From NCBI GenBank assembly GCA_964351395.1, contig CAYGOF010000008.1:212519-276518 (forward strand): a stretch of 64,000 nt of DNA, in the 5' to 3' direction. The stretch comes from Imperialibacter sp964351395 (GTDB lineage: Bacteria; Bacteroidota; Bacteroidia; Cytophagales; Cyclobacteriaceae). The position numbers were made by a program, and so were the translations under genes. Shown here one piece after another: positions 9,445 to 18,977 of the stretch. The notes below the pieces were generated by a model. It saw nothing but the letters and a program-made list of their open reading frames with translations. It made no database searches and was not told the DNA's origin. How positions within the stretch are numbered: position 1 is the stretch's first letter; each line of letters opens with the position of its first letter.

Positions 9445-10023
9445 ATGAAAGTAAACATCAAAGTATACGCCGTGATCGCCGTGCTCTTTTTAGCCCAATC
9501 ATGCGGTACAAAAACAGAAAAAAGTAATGAGGATAGCAGTGTAGCATCCTCGCCATCCGAAGCGATGACCTTGTCGTCTATCGAGCAACGAAGGGCTTTT
9601 ATCAAAAAAGATTCCGCCATGATCGCAGATAAAAGAATGGCTGCCTGGATGGAAATGACCTCAAAGACACCCACCTATACCAACCTGAATGGAAATGTTA
9701 TCTATCATAAGGCTGAAGTGAACCCAACTTATGTTGGAGGCGAAAAAGCCATGAGAAAATACCTGAGAGATAATATTGAGTATCCTGAACAAGCAAAAAA
9801 GGATGAATTGGAAGGTGCACTATTTGTCGACTTTGTCGTGAGTGCAGATGGCACAATAAGTGAAATCAATGTGACCGACGCTACCAGTGAAGAGGTAGAC
9901 CAGGCATTTAGAATTGAAGCAGCTCGGGTTGTAGCCAGCATGCCTAATTGGGTACCGGGCCGTCAAAACGATAAGCCAGTGAATGTGAAGTACAGTATTC
10001 CTATCACGTTTCAAATCATTTAA
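9445..10023 (+). CDS. lipoprotein with TonB C-terminal-like domain
   Basis: 192 aa from the ATG at 9445, which opens a lipoprotein leader (cysteine in A-Q-S-C-G at about residue 20). Residues about 95-192 form a TonB C-terminal-like domain: G-G-E-K-A-M-R-K-Y-L, Y-P-E-Q-A-K-K-D, then F-V-V-S-A-D-G-T-I and a terminal Y-S-I-P-I-T-F. Such single-domain proteins are common in Bacteroidota and may interact with outer membrane transporters. It lacks the membrane anchor and proline-rich linker of true TonB, so energy transduction is unlikely. Confidence 0.8.
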   Translation: MKVNIKVYAVIAVLFLAQSCGTKTEKSNEDSSVASSPSEAMTLSSIEQRRAFIKKDSAMIADKRMAAWMEMTSKTPTYTNLNGNVIYHKAEVNPTYVGGEKAMRKYLRDNIEYPEQAKKDELEGALFVDFVVSADGTISEINVTDATSEEVDQAFRIEAARVVASMPNWVPGRQNDKPVNVKYSIPITFQII

Positions 10024-10046
10024 GATTAGTTTATAGGTTGTTCTGG

Positions 10047-10077
10047 AAAAAAGAGCGGTGATTATCGCTCTTTTTTT
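10047..10077 (+). terminator. Rho-independent terminator after the TonB-C lipoprotein
   Basis: AAAAAAGAGCG pairs with CGCTCTTTTTT across an 8-base loop, with a seven-T run, starting 23 bases after the stop codon. Confidence 0.9.
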
Positions 10078-10208
10078 GTGCCTTTTTCTCCCTGGGTTTC
10101 TAAGCATTTAGCTCAAAGGAATCGTTTTTTCTGAGGGGCGTATTCATTTGAAATATACTAAAAAAGGAAGGCTGCTAATGCCTTAAAGCTGGCAGTTGGC
10201 CCTATTTA

Positions 10209-10457
10209 TTACTTCAAATTCCTTTCCCTTAAAAGCCTTTCCAGGGCTTTGTCTCTTTTAGCGTTTTGAATCATCTTATAAACGAAGTACAAAGGAATGA
10301 GCGTAAAAAAACCAATACTGTTTTTCACTGCACTGTAAATCACAATTCCAATCAAAAATCCAATAAATAGTGCATTGGTGATGGGGGCTAATTTCGTTTT
10401 TTTTGCCTCCTCTAGCAGCTCTTGATCGCTTAATCCTGATAGTTCTTCTTCTGTCAT
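10209..10457 (-). CDS. small two-helix membrane protein
   Basis: 82 aa. An acidic N-terminus (M-T-E-E-E-L) is followed by L-S-D-Q-E-L-L-E-E-A-K-K, two hydrophobic helices at about 26-44 and 48-62, and a basic C-terminal helix ending R-L-L-R-E-R. This architecture recurs in Bacteroidota as an uncharacterised family. It is encoded alone on the minus strand. Confidence 0.7.
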   Translation of the reverse strand: MTEEELSGLSDQELLEEAKKTKLAPITNALFIGFLIGIVIYSAVKNSIGFFTLIPLYFVYKMIQNAKRDKALERLLRERNLK

Positions 10458-10620
10458 TTTTCTTCCTTTATCGTTTAATGTTGTGGTGCCAGTAGATATT
10501 TAATACGGTTCATTTCCCCTTGGCAATTTGCCCCAGGAACGATAAAATTATACTATGTCATGGAGAATACAAGCCATGAAATAATTGTCAACCTACGAAG
10601 CAGCGGGGGTTTAGTACCTA

Positions 10621-13044
10621 TTACTGTTCTAATTGAAGGTTAATCACGTAGTCACCTGCTGATAATGAAAACTCCCCGCTTTGCAAGCCATCAATCTCAG
10701 AAGATAGGTTTTGTCCCTGTTCATCGGCAACTGCAAGTGTTTGTGATGGGGATGCTGGCAACACGACATTGGCCGTACTGCCTTTCGGAACGCTTATCGT
10801 ATAAATATAACTCCCCGATGACGCCTTTTTCCAATTGGCTACGATGGCTCCATAAGGCGAGTGATAGGTGCAGTTCACCCATTCAAGTCCTTCAGGTATT
10901 GTTGGTGCTATATAGAATTCCTCAAAGCCCGGATGATCAGGATCAGGCCGGATTCCTGCCAGCCACCTATAATACCATTCCGACACTGTGCCGAACATGG
11001 GGTGATTGTTTGAATAGGTATTGTCACTTTCCTTCCAAGTTTCCCATATGGTGGTGGCTCCCCGGTCTATCATATGGCCCCAGCCCGGATAGGTGGTACT
11101 GTTGACGATATCAAATACAGCATTGGGTGCGCCATATTTAGCCAGCATTTCCAGCACATATTTTGTCCCAAATATGCCCGTATTAAAATGTGACGATGGG
11201 CCATTTTGAACAGCCTTTAGCAGTGAATCGCTTGCTGCAGGAATCTCCTCTTTGGGTATGATGTTGTGATAGAGTAAGGTAGAAAATAGGGTTTGCCGAT
11301 TGATTTCTCCCAACACTGGCTTCTCCCAAAACTCAGCCCGGATCTGGCTTTCCAGTTTTTCTGCTAAGGCTTCATACTTTTTCACATCTGCCGCTATCCC
11401 CATCACACCAGCAAAAGTTTTCATGATGCGGGCACACTGCAAATAATGACTTGTGCCAGTAAGTTGCACCGGCACAGGTTCCAGCGACTCATGGTCACTT
11501 AAGCCCTCGTCAACAATGCCTTCAGGATGGATCATGGCGACTTTCTCCATCCACCGGGTATTTCGATCATACAACTCTTTGATGATGTCGGTATCGTTGT
11601 AGTAGAGGTATAAGTAATACTGCGTGGTCAGGTAGGCCGACTCCCAGCTAATACCGCAATACTCAATGCCAACGAAGGGGGCGGTATCCACAAAACTGGA
11701 ATCTTTCATCGCGTCTACCCAATCGTATACAGTTTTGCGATAGAAGGATTGCATGTCGAAATTGTAGATGAAGGATTCACTGGTGGCATTGATATCTCCG
11801 CCGTAGCCAAACTTTTCTCTCGCAGGGCAATCTGACTGCACACTCACTAAATTTGCAAGGAATGTCCTTTCAGACGCCTCCTGGATCGAATTCAGCAGGG
11901 CTGATGAGCTGATGAAGGTGTTTTTGTTAGTCACATTTGTGTGCATAAAAAGCCCACGGACATCCTCCATTTCAGGCTTTTCTCTCAATCCCCTGATTTC
12001 CATGTACCGGTAGGTGTGATAAGTGAAGTCAGGACTGAACCATTGGTCCTTGTTAGGGCCAATGATATAACTATCAGTCTGCCAGGCAATGTCTGGTGCA
12101 CCGGGCCCTCCCACTCCTTTTCTTTTGATTTGACCAGCTACTGTCGTCATGGGGTTAACACTTCCATCTTCATACACACGCTCCCCAAACCTGAATACAA
12201 TGGTATCCCCTAGCTCGCCGGATAATTTAATTTTGTACGTACCTGTGAAATTCACCCCCATGTCTACGACCCAAACTCCGGCCTCTGGAGATGAAATACC
12301 CACGGGAGTAATCTCCTGGGTGATTTCGACAGAAGGAAAAAATGCCTTTTCGAGTTTCCCACCCGGCGGAGTGCCAATGGTAGCTGCCTGCCACTGAAGT
12401 TCATCATATCCAGGTTGGTCCCATTCACCTAATTCCTTGTTGGCATCGTAAGCCACCCCGATGTACACACTGTTTTTGATCATGGGTCCTAAGGCATACT
12501 TCCAGGAATTGTCAGTTACAATATCTTCAGAGTCGCCATTGTCGTAATCGATATGGAGTTTGGCAATAAAAACCGGTTTTCCTACCCGGGTATCCGCCCT
12601 CAGGTTGCGGCTTCCCCATTTCTTCATAGGCAAAGGGTTGTAAAAGCCGTTGCCTAGAGAAACACCTACACAATTGTCACCGGCTTGAATGAAGGAAGTG
12701 ACATCATACTCTGTAAAATAAATCCTTTTGCTAAAGTCGGTCCAGGCCGGATCGAGCAAATTTGCTTCGATTCCCCGTCCGTTGACGCTTGCCTTATAAT
12801 AACCAGCCGCTGTAATACTCAAAGTAGCTGACTTGACGGCTTTATTGGCTTTGAATTCCTTTCTGAATAGTGGCGCCGGATGCGCTAAAAAGAACAATGA
12901 ATCGCTTTCCGGTAATGGAATACCATCTTCGATCCAAATAGCGCCATCATCTACTCCCAACGGGGTAGCTTTTTTTTCGGAAGGACGGTCACAGGCACAT
13001 AGCGCCAAAAGCCAAATTCCAATAAGTAGTTTTGATGTTTTCAT
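10621..13044 (-). CDS. GH78 alpha-L-rhamnosidase (lipoprotein)
   Basis: 807 aa from the ATG at 13044, chosen because it opens a lipobox leader (C-A-C-D with the cysteine near residue 18). N-terminal beta domains contain the W-T-D-F-S-K-R-I-Y-F-T-E-Y-D-V-T motif. The (alpha/alpha)6 catalytic domain has S-D-C-P-A-R-E-K-F-G-Y-G-G-D near 395-410, D-E-G-L-S-D-H, and T-T-I-W-E-T-W further on, all typical of GH78. A C-terminal beta domain closes the chain. The enzyme releases terminal rhamnose from plant or algal glycans; lipid anchoring suggests periplasm or cell surface. No polysaccharide-utilisation partners are adjacent. Confidence 0.9.
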   Translation of the reverse strand: MKTSKLLIGIWLLALCACDRPSEKKATPLGVDDGAIWIEDGIPLPESDSLFFLAHPAPLFRKEFKANKAVKSATLSITAAGYYKASVNGRGIEANLLDPAWTDFSKRIYFTEYDVTSFIQAGDNCVGVSLGNGFYNPLPMKKWGSRNLRADTRVGKPVFIAKLHIDYDNGDSEDIVTDNSWKYALGPMIKNSVYIGVAYDANKELGEWDQPGYDELQWQAATIGTPPGGKLEKAFFPSVEITQEITPVGISSPEAGVWVVDMGVNFTGTYKIKLSGELGDTIVFRFGERVYEDGSVNPMTTVAGQIKRKGVGGPGAPDIAWQTDSYIIGPNKDQWFSPDFTYHTYRYMEIRGLREKPEMEDVRGLFMHTNVTNKNTFISSSALLNSIQEASERTFLANLVSVQSDCPAREKFGYGGDINATSESFIYNFDMQSFYRKTVYDWVDAMKDSSFVDTAPFVGIEYCGISWESAYLTTQYYLYLYYNDTDIIKELYDRNTRWMEKVAMIHPEGIVDEGLSDHESLEPVPVQLTGTSHYLQCARIMKTFAGVMGIAADVKKYEALAEKLESQIRAEFWEKPVLGEINRQTLFSTLLYHNIIPKEEIPAASDSLLKAVQNGPSSHFNTGIFGTKYVLEMLAKYGAPNAVFDIVNSTTYPGWGHMIDRGATTIWETWKESDNTYSNNHPMFGTVSEWYYRWLAGIRPDPDHPGFEEFYIAPTIPEGLEWVNCTYHSPYGAIVANWKKASSGSYIYTISVPKGSTANVVLPASPSQTLAVADEQGQNLSSEIDGLQSGEFSLSAGDYVINLQLEQ

Positions 13045-13216
13045 ACACTTTATTAATCGGCAAAACATCCAAGAATGCATTCACAAGTAACTAACAAGAA
13101 ACAATAGCTGAAAGCCATTATTGGTAATTGTAGTTTGGCTATTCGATTTTCAAAACATATTTCAGTCCATCATAAATCCCCGGATAAGGAACATGTCGGT
13201 ATTGATCATAGGTAAG

Positions 13217-13420
13217 CTACTTAAAGTCGACCTTCTCTGCCAATTCTATTTCGCCTTTTATAGCGAATTCAAGCATGGCACGGTGAACTTCTTGATTCGG
13301 GTCGAAAGAGTCAGCCAATGAATGGATAAGGCAGTTTGCTACCCCTTCGTTTTCCTCAGCCCACAATCTGTAATTAAAAGAACAGGATACCAAAAAGACC
13401 GGCCGTGGCCAGTCGAAACT
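13217..13420 (-). pseudogene. coding-like fragment without a start codon
   Basis: On the minus strand the stretch between in-frame stops (TGA at 13423-13421, TAG at 13219-13217) reads as a convincing protein C-terminus (N-Y-R-L-W-A-E-E-N-E-G-V-A-N-C, later A-M-L-E-F-A-I-K-G-E-I-E-L-A). There is no ATG before its last third. It is probably the tail of a gene whose front has been lost. Family not recognised. Confidence 0.35.
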
Positions 13421-13482
13421 TCATTATGCATCGAAAAACTTATCAACGATGAAAAGAATAATTAAAGAAAACCTTAAATAAC

Positions 13483-13551
13483 TAATTCTACAAATATTAA
13501 AGATATTGAAACTTTTATTCTAGATTTGAGTTTAGTTCTACAAGTATTAAA
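13483..13551 (+). promoter_or_regulatory. paired operator-like repeats and -7 box before padR
   Basis: TARTTCTACAARTATTAAA occurs at 13483-13501 and 13533-13551, exactly 50 bp apart. Between them lies TAGATTTG (13521-13528), a match to the Bacteroidota -7 element TAnnTTTG. The layout suits autoregulation by the adjacent PadR protein, which is inference. Confidence 0.55.
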
Positions 13552-13567
13552 TAAATAAACGTAAGAC

Positions 13568-13882
13568 ATGATTAGCTTGGGATACTTAGAGGAAACGGTA
13601 CTACTACTGATTCTTACAATGAAAGAAGAGGCTTATGGGCTGGCAGTTGTTGAGGCTTATAAGGAACATACTGGTAAATCAATTTCTATTAGCGCCATTC
13701 ATACTGTACTGTCCCGTTTGGAGAAAAAAGGGCTTATACAGTCGGAAATGGGTGGTGCTACCGAGGATCGCGGCGGCAGAAGAAAGCGCATTTTTGTTGC
13801 AACAGAACCAGGACGAACAACCATCGAAGAAATTCGCACATCGAGACAACAACTGTGGAACAGGCTACCAAAAATGATCTAA
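13568..13882 (+). CDS. PadR-family transcriptional regulator
   Basis: 104 aa with the PadR winged helix: L-G-Y-L-E-E-T-V-L-L-L-I-L, A-Y-G-L-A-V-V-E, the recognition region I-S-I-S-A-I-H-T-V-L-S-R-L-E-K-K-G-L-I, and the wing R-G-G-R-R-K-R. It is followed after one base by the ABC permease. In Cytophagales this PadR/permease pairing is recurrent, and the regulator probably represses its own operon through the repeats upstream. Confidence 0.9.
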   Translation: MISLGYLEETVLLLILTMKEEAYGLAVVEAYKEHTGKSISISAIHTVLSRLEKKGLIQSEMGGATEDRGGRRKRIFVATEPGRTTIEEIRTSRQQLWNRLPKMI

Positions 13883-13883
13883 A

Positions 13884-16544
13884 ATGCTTACACCAGAGCC
13901 TCCACTACTACCCCGCCGATTCCTGAAGTGGTTTTGTGATGAAGCACTATTAGAAGAAATAGACGGAGACCTTCACGAATCTTTTCTCAAAAACCGGATA
14001 CGAAACGGAAATACGAAAGCACAGCTACAATACTGGCTTGATGTGTTGCAGTTTTTTAAACCATACAGTTTCGAAAAATACTCCCCAACCAAACAATACC
14101 TACCCATGGTTAAAAATTACCTTTTGATTTCCTCGAGAAACATCATCAAAAGAAAAGGTTTCGCCGCGATCAACATATTGGGACTAGGCCTCGGCCTCAC
14201 GGCTGTGATGCTGGTGGGGCTATATATTCATCATGAGCTTACCTATGATCAACAAGTACCGAATGCTAAAAACATTTACAGATTGGTCAATGACTATCGA
14301 GATCAGACATACACCTGCATGTCATTTGAAAACTTCAATAGTTCTGACTACGAAACGCAGGTCCGCTTAGTCAATCATTTAAGAAACTACGAGGGAGTGG
14401 CAGAAGCTTGTCATTTTGTTCCCAACAAGAGTGCTATTGGCCCAAATGTGAAATGGTATGTAAGGGCTAATGCGAAGCAATTTGTATTGGATGATTTTTT
14501 GTTTACCAACACTGGGGTTGCTTTTCAGCGCATTTTTCCCCAGTCATTTATTCTTGGAAATAGCGAAACGGCTTTTAGCAATTTCCAAACCGCTATACTA
14601 ACGGAATCGACCGCTGAATTCATTTTTGGTGACCGATGGAAGGAAAAAAATTTACTTGAACAAGAACTAGAGATCGGTGATGAAAGGTACCTTATAACAG
14701 GCGTCGTGAGTAACGTGCCAGGCAACACCCATTTTGACTTTGGAATCATATTGAACCAAAAACAGATTCCTTCCTGGGCTGGATATACCTATTTCAAAAC
14801 TAACGGTACTGCTGACGCCCCTTCGATTGTTGCTACCCTTAATAGGGAAATAGACCAAGTATATCCTGGTTACAAGGAGGATATACTCAACAAAGGAATC
14901 AGGGAAATCCCTCTGGGAGACATTCACTTCACAGAGGGAATGCTTTATGAGATAAAAACTGTGGCAAACCGGGAATATCTCAAAATTTTTGCCATGGTAG
15001 GCTTGGTCATCCTCGTCATCATTTGGACCAACTATGCCAATTTATCAATAGCCACTTATGCCAACCGGCAAATGGAGTTAGGCATTAGAAAAGTGATGGG
15101 CGCACAAGTTGCCGATGTTGCTTTGCAAATACTCACAGAGGCACTCATGCTTACGTTCATTTGCGCTCCATTTATTTGGTGTCTGCTTTACTTGTTATTG
15201 CCGTACCTCAACGTGTTGCTCGAAGTAGCGATCAGTCTGTCCCTCCTATCAGCGCCCTTGAGTCTGATGGTGTTTTTTGGGCTACTGCTACTTACTGGAG
15301 CTATCAGTGGGCTTTATCCTGCGTTTATTTTTAGTAAAAAACCATTGCTAACGCTCTTCAAAGGAAGGCTCAATAACTCGAAAAATGGGAGGTTTTTTCA
15401 CCTGAGAAGGGTCTTGCTTACCATGCAGTTTTTTATTCTAATTGGTCTGATGAGTCTTGCAATTATTATTCATCAACAGATGACATATATCCAGCAAAAG
15501 TCGCTGGGTTTCAATACTGAAGGAGTAGTATATTTTGATGTGGATGGAGCTGAAAAGTATAACGAGCTACAAAATATACTGAGCACCTTGCCAGAAATCG
15601 AGGCAATAGGCGCGGGAATGGTGCCGGGGCAAGACATGTACAATCAGCTGACCTATAAAATGCAGGAGGGTGATGAAGTATTTTCGGATGGAACTTTTAT
15701 CTATACGTCTGTCGGTAGTATGGAAGTCTACAACATCCATTCGATCGTATGGCAGCAACTGAAATCTGGCATCGAGCGAGTTTTTGTGATCAATGAAACT
15801 GCCGCACAAAAATTAGCGAACAGCCTTGGCGCGGAACCGTCTGATCTGATAGGGCGTACCTTGATTATGGAGCCTGAAGATGAACATGAGAACGGCGCTG
15901 GATATCCGTATGTGATCGCTGACATAATTGCTGATTTTGACTACTTCAATCTGAAATATGAAGCTCAACCCATGATGATTCAAGTGCACAATCAAAAAGA
16001 AACCTGGATCAACAATATGATCATTCGTGCTACCACAAATGAATGGGTAGCGACCATTGATAAAATAGAGGCTGCCTACATGTCTGTCGAAAAGGAGCAG
16101 CCTTTCAATCTCACTTTCCTAGACCACCACCTCGAACAGCTCTATGAAAAAGAACGCAATGCTGGTAAATTAGCGTCTATTCTGACTGGAATCTGTTTCA
16201 TATTGTCGCTGATGGGGCTTGTGGGTATTGTGGGCTACATTACACTAGGCAGGCAAAAGGAGATAGGTGTCCGTCGGGTATTTGGCGCTTCGGTCAGCGA
16301 TATTCTCGGACATATGAGCAAGGAATATGTGGTTATGATGGTGGCTGCGACACTGGCTGCGTTGCCAGCAGCCATCTATTTGGCCAACCAATGGCTTTCC
16401 AATTTCGCTTACAGAATAACACCGAGTGTATTGGTGGTCGTGGTATCGGGGCTGGTAACATTATTAATAGTGGTGGGAGTGGTAGTCACTCAGTCGCTCA
16501 AGAGTGCCCGCAAAAATCCCGCGGATGCGTTGCGTTATGAATGA
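13884..16544 (+). CDS. FtsX/MacB-type ABC transporter permease with prefix domain
   Basis: 886 aa. Residues 1-75 form the soluble permease-prefix domain (P-R-R-F-L-K-W-F-C, E-E-I-D-G-D-L-H-E). A transmembrane helix follows near 94-118, then a MacB-like periplasmic core, three helices near 365-485 with the FtsX motif E-L-G-I-R-K-V-M-G-A, a second core, and three C-terminal helices with E-I-G-V-R-R-V-F-G-A. This is a double FtsX unit that needs a separate ATPase, which is not adjacent. Such permeases export or respond to peptides or antibiotics, or drive periplasmic mechanics. Confidence 0.9.
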   Translation: MLTPEPPLLPRRFLKWFCDEALLEEIDGDLHESFLKNRIRNGNTKAQLQYWLDVLQFFKPYSFEKYSPTKQYLPMVKNYLLISSRNIIKRKGFAAINILGLGLGLTAVMLVGLYIHHELTYDQQVPNAKNIYRLVNDYRDQTYTCMSFENFNSSDYETQVRLVNHLRNYEGVAEACHFVPNKSAIGPNVKWYVRANAKQFVLDDFLFTNTGVAFQRIFPQSFILGNSETAFSNFQTAILTESTAEFIFGDRWKEKNLLEQELEIGDERYLITGVVSNVPGNTHFDFGIILNQKQIPSWAGYTYFKTNGTADAPSIVATLNREIDQVYPGYKEDILNKGIREIPLGDIHFTEGMLYEIKTVANREYLKIFAMVGLVILVIIWTNYANLSIATYANRQMELGIRKVMGAQVADVALQILTEALMLTFICAPFIWCLLYLLLPYLNVLLEVAISLSLLSAPLSLMVFFGLLLLTGAISGLYPAFIFSKKPLLTLFKGRLNNSKNGRFFHLRRVLLTMQFFILIGLMSLAIIIHQQMTYIQQKSLGFNTEGVVYFDVDGAEKYNELQNILSTLPEIEAIGAGMVPGQDMYNQLTYKMQEGDEVFSDGTFIYTSVGSMEVYNIHSIVWQQLKSGIERVFVINETAAQKLANSLGAEPSDLIGRTLIMEPEDEHENGAGYPYVIADIIADFDYFNLKYEAQPMMIQVHNQKETWINNMIIRATTNEWVATIDKIEAAYMSVEKEQPFNLTFLDHHLEQLYEKERNAGKLASILTGICFILSLMGLVGIVGYITLGRQKEIGVRRVFGASVSDILGHMSKEYVVMMVAATLAALPAAIYLANQWLSNFAYRITPSVLVVVVSGLVTLLIVVGVVVTQSLKSARKNPADALRYE

Positions 16545-16753
16545 GACGAAAAACAACAAAAGGGAGTAGGCGCTAAAAGAATTAGTTGGATAATTGATTT
16601 GATGCTTCTAGGTACCTAAATCCTATATTAGTCTCATAATAACCAGTGCAGCATTTCACATGAGCGAGTATGTGTTTTAAAAAAACCATTTAGTACAGAA
16701 AGCACATCATCCTGCTTGCTTGCGATAATTGGAAACACGGTACCAATAATTTC

Positions 16754-17305
16754 CTATTTCCTAAATGCTTTCTTTGTTCCTATGAACTGTACCCATTGTA
16801 TGAAATTGAATTCGAGATGGTTAAACATCACTTTCTCAGCTTCCACCTCCATGTGCAAATTCGGATAGTATCGAAGGTTCGCTCTTAGAAGGCTTGTGCC
16901 TGTTTTTGTTACACGAATGTCCCAACCGAAGGTAAGGCCGAGCGCTAGCTTAACATCATAATAGTCGATTCCATTTACTGATGTACGAAGATTTTCATAG
17001 GAAAGAATTGGCCCTGCAAATGGAACAAACCCAAGATAGTTAAAAAGGAATTTAACTGACTCAATCCCGATCGAAAGCCTGCGAGTTTTAATGTTGGTGG
17101 CGAAGCCTTCATATCGATCACCATAGGTTCTGTAGGATAGATTGACGTTGGCATCTACTTTATTAAAATATCTACCAAAAGACAGATCTGGTAATATGGC
17201 GGCAGAGTAATAGTCATAGAAAAAAGGAAAACTCTCTTCTAAATAAGGTGATTTTGATGTTTGTAACGCTGATGAAGCACCAATATTTAGGTTCCATTCT
17301 ACCAA
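16754..17305 (-). CDS. outer membrane beta-barrel protein, probably 5'-truncated
   Basis: 183 aa from a TTG at 17305. Alternating aromatic/polar strands (F-G-R-Y-F, L-S-Y-R-T-Y-G, L-R-A-N-L-R-Y-Y-P) suggest a small barrel, but there is no ATG and no signal peptide. Upstream the frame stays open into the attC-like repeat that starts 31 bases away. The front of the gene was probably lost when the repeat was joined here. Confidence 0.5.
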   Translation of the reverse strand: MVEWNLNIGASSALQTSKSPYLEESFPFFYDYYSAAILPDLSFGRYFNKVDANVNLSYRTYGDRYEGFATNIKTRRLSIGIESVKFLFNYLGFVPFAGPILSYENLRTSVNGIDYYDVKLALGLTFGWDIRVTKTGTSLLRANLRYYPNLHMEVEAEKVMFNHLEFNFIQWVQFIGTKKAFRK

Positions 17306-17335
17306 GTGGCTTCGGATTTCGTTTGAAATACACTA

Positions 17336-17545
17336 CAATACCGCGGCAAGATGAGTGTAGGAGTTTTGTGCAACTCAGCTTTCACTTCCACTTAGCCACG
17401 CCTTGCCAACCCTAACTTTAGCGATGGCTGGCCTACCGATGGTTATCGATAATTTAAATTAACTTTTGTGGCGGAATTTCCAATTCAAACAAAAATAGTC
17501 TGGCAGATGAAGCCCTTTCATGGCACTTGCCAAGCATTTCATGTG
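17336..17545 (-). repeat. attC-like element, degenerate long type
   Basis: It shares the long-type module seen at 46.3 kb: ATGAGTGTAGGAGTTTTGTG, then CACTTAGCCACGCC, TTTGTGGCGGAATTTCC and TGAAGCCC. GCCAC and GTGGC can form an inner hairpin. The outer ends (CAAT at 17336 and a vague right end) have lost the YAAC/GTTR core. It lies directly between two minus-strand genes. Confidence 0.6.
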
Positions 17546-17558
17546 CTTATGCGGTAAT

Positions 17559-18074
17559 TCAATCTTGGCCGGAAATATTGAGCACTAAATCAGCCTTCAA
17601 ATCAGCAGCTAAACGCTGAGCCTTTTTGACTGCCTTACGCTTACTAGAGTACTCAAATGAAAATATCGGTTGAGGAGAATTAGCATAAAGGAAAATTTTG
17701 AAATCAGTTACTTTTCCTGAAAGCGTTGGGCTAATTCCATTAGATGTATTGGTGCTTCGGTAGCTGCTTGAGGTCACTTTAATTGTTACTATGTCTGGCA
17801 TTGTCATCCATTCACCATACTTGTAACCGACAATTGAAGTATAGTCTTTGAATCTCTTTTGAGAAAAATCAATAAGGGTTCCACCGTAAGAAGATACAAT
17901 TAGAAGACCTATGATCAGGGCTCCTATGCCTACCGCTAAAACCCGTTCTATTGAAACTCCACTTTTTAAAAACATTGGGCTGACTAAAGCAAATACACCT
18001 GCCAATATTAGTAGTATTCCCAGCAAGTGTGGGCCTGACGCGAAATCTCTCTTTTTAAAATTGAAATTTTTCAT
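17559..18074 (-). CDS. hypothetical two-helix membrane protein
   Basis: 171 aa. Two hydrophobic helices at about 17-36 and 43-65 follow a basic N-terminus, and a soluble C-terminal domain of about 100 aa is mainly beta with a final helix rich in K/A/L. The family is widespread but uncharacterised as far as I can tell. It is bracketed by attC-like elements, consistent with a single-gene cassette. Confidence 0.7.
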   Translation of the reverse strand: MKNFNFKKRDFASGPHLLGILLILAGVFALVSPMFLKSGVSIERVLAVGIGALIIGLLIVSSYGGTLIDFSQKRFKDYTSIVGYKYGEWMTMPDIVTIKVTSSSYRSTNTSNGISPTLSGKVTDFKIFLYANSPQPIFSFEYSSKRKAVKKAQRLAADLKADLVLNISGQD

Positions 18075-18099
18075 GGGAACTCACCTTTTGGTGCACAGC

Positions 18100-18215
18100 T
18101 TGATTATGAGCAATAGCTGCTATCAATGCTGGACTTTTTAATTACTAAGATACTTTATTACACACGAAAAACGGTTCGAGTTGCCACCCGAAACACTATT
18201 ATTTTCATGCTTCAC
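18100..18215 (-). repeat. attC-like element, degenerate
   Basis: The right half (18166-18215, ACGGTTCGAG then CACCCGAA) closely matches the right half of the element at 40945-41069, including its inner hairpin. A weak left half (GATTATGAGCAATAGCTG) lies at 18102-18119. The YAAC/GTTR ends are not intact. Confidence 0.5.
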
Positions 18216-18418
18216 CAGGCGATCGTTTTTTGTCATTCGGTGATTACAGCGTACCCAAAACCAATGTTCCTGATTGTAACATTGAAATACGGTGTAAACT
18301 TCCCTGAAAGTGCCTCTGAACTCATTTAATCTCTGACATGAGCCGCTTTACAGATCCGTTTCAAGTAACTACCTGGAGTCATATACAAAATTGTTTGTTA
18401 TCGACTTTAGCATTCTTT
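18216..18418. other. remainder of a 344-base gene-free stretch
   Basis: Together with the repeat before it this fills 18075-18418. No gene, terminator or promoter is evident. Confidence 0.4.
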
Positions 18419-18931
18419 TTAAATGAGAATCAAAGCTATAGTTAGCAACACACCTGCTGTAGCGAAGTACATTCCCTTTTTGAATACTGGCATTTTAGGT
18501 GTGTACATCCAAAATGCAGAGACGACAAAAAACAGCAAGGATAACCCAAAAAAGATGTTTAGAAAATATAAAGGACTGTTGGTAGTCGCCTTGTGCAGCC
18601 TTTCCATTTTTTCCAATAAGAAAGGGAGTTCCATTTTCTTTACAGTTGCCATTCCTGTTTTTTGGTTGTAGTTGCCATCTTTAAAGAAAAGAACATCGCC
18701 TTCTGTTTTCTGGATAACAACGCCCATCTTCAATTGTGGGCTTAATTCGCCAGCCCTTAGGTTTGGCGAAAGTTGACGTTCAATGACTTTTTCCGATTTA
18801 AGAAAGTTAGTTTCTCTAAAAATCATCACAATTCCACTGAGCGCATAAACTGACATGATACCGGCTAGAAAATATCCCAGGTACCTGTGAATGACTCTCA
18901 TAAGCGTTCTTGGATTGTTGTTGTTCTTCAT
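18419..18931 (-). CDS. PepSY-associated transmembrane protein
   Basis: 170 aa. The N-terminal R-V-I-H-R-Y-L-G-Y-F-L-A-G helix (about 11-35) is the PepSY-associated TM motif with a histidine that can bind haem in relatives. A short periplasmic domain follows, then helices near 118-141 and 149-169. Such proteins act in iron uptake or membrane redox. A barrel protein gene starts upstream with a 46-base gap, and a Crp-like regulator lies beyond, so the three may form one unit. Confidence 0.7.
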   Translation of the reverse strand: MKNNNNPRTLMRVIHRYLGYFLAGIMSVYALSGIVMIFRETNFLKSEKVIERQLSPNLRAGELSPQLKMGVVIQKTEGDVLFFKDGNYNQKTGMATVKKMELPFLLEKMERLHKATTNSPLYFLNIFFGLSLLFFVVSAFWMYTPKMPVFKKGMYFATAGVLLTIALILI

Positions 18932-18977
18932 AACAATAAATTGATTTAGCTATTTTATCTATTACTTTCTTCGGTGC

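Noticed and set aside
9180..9674. Minus-strand frame of 164 codons
   Set aside because: It lies antisense to the TonB-C lipoprotein and shows no domain or signal.
12149..12397. Plus-strand frames within the rhamnosidase gene
   Set aside because: Antisense shadows of a well-supported gene.
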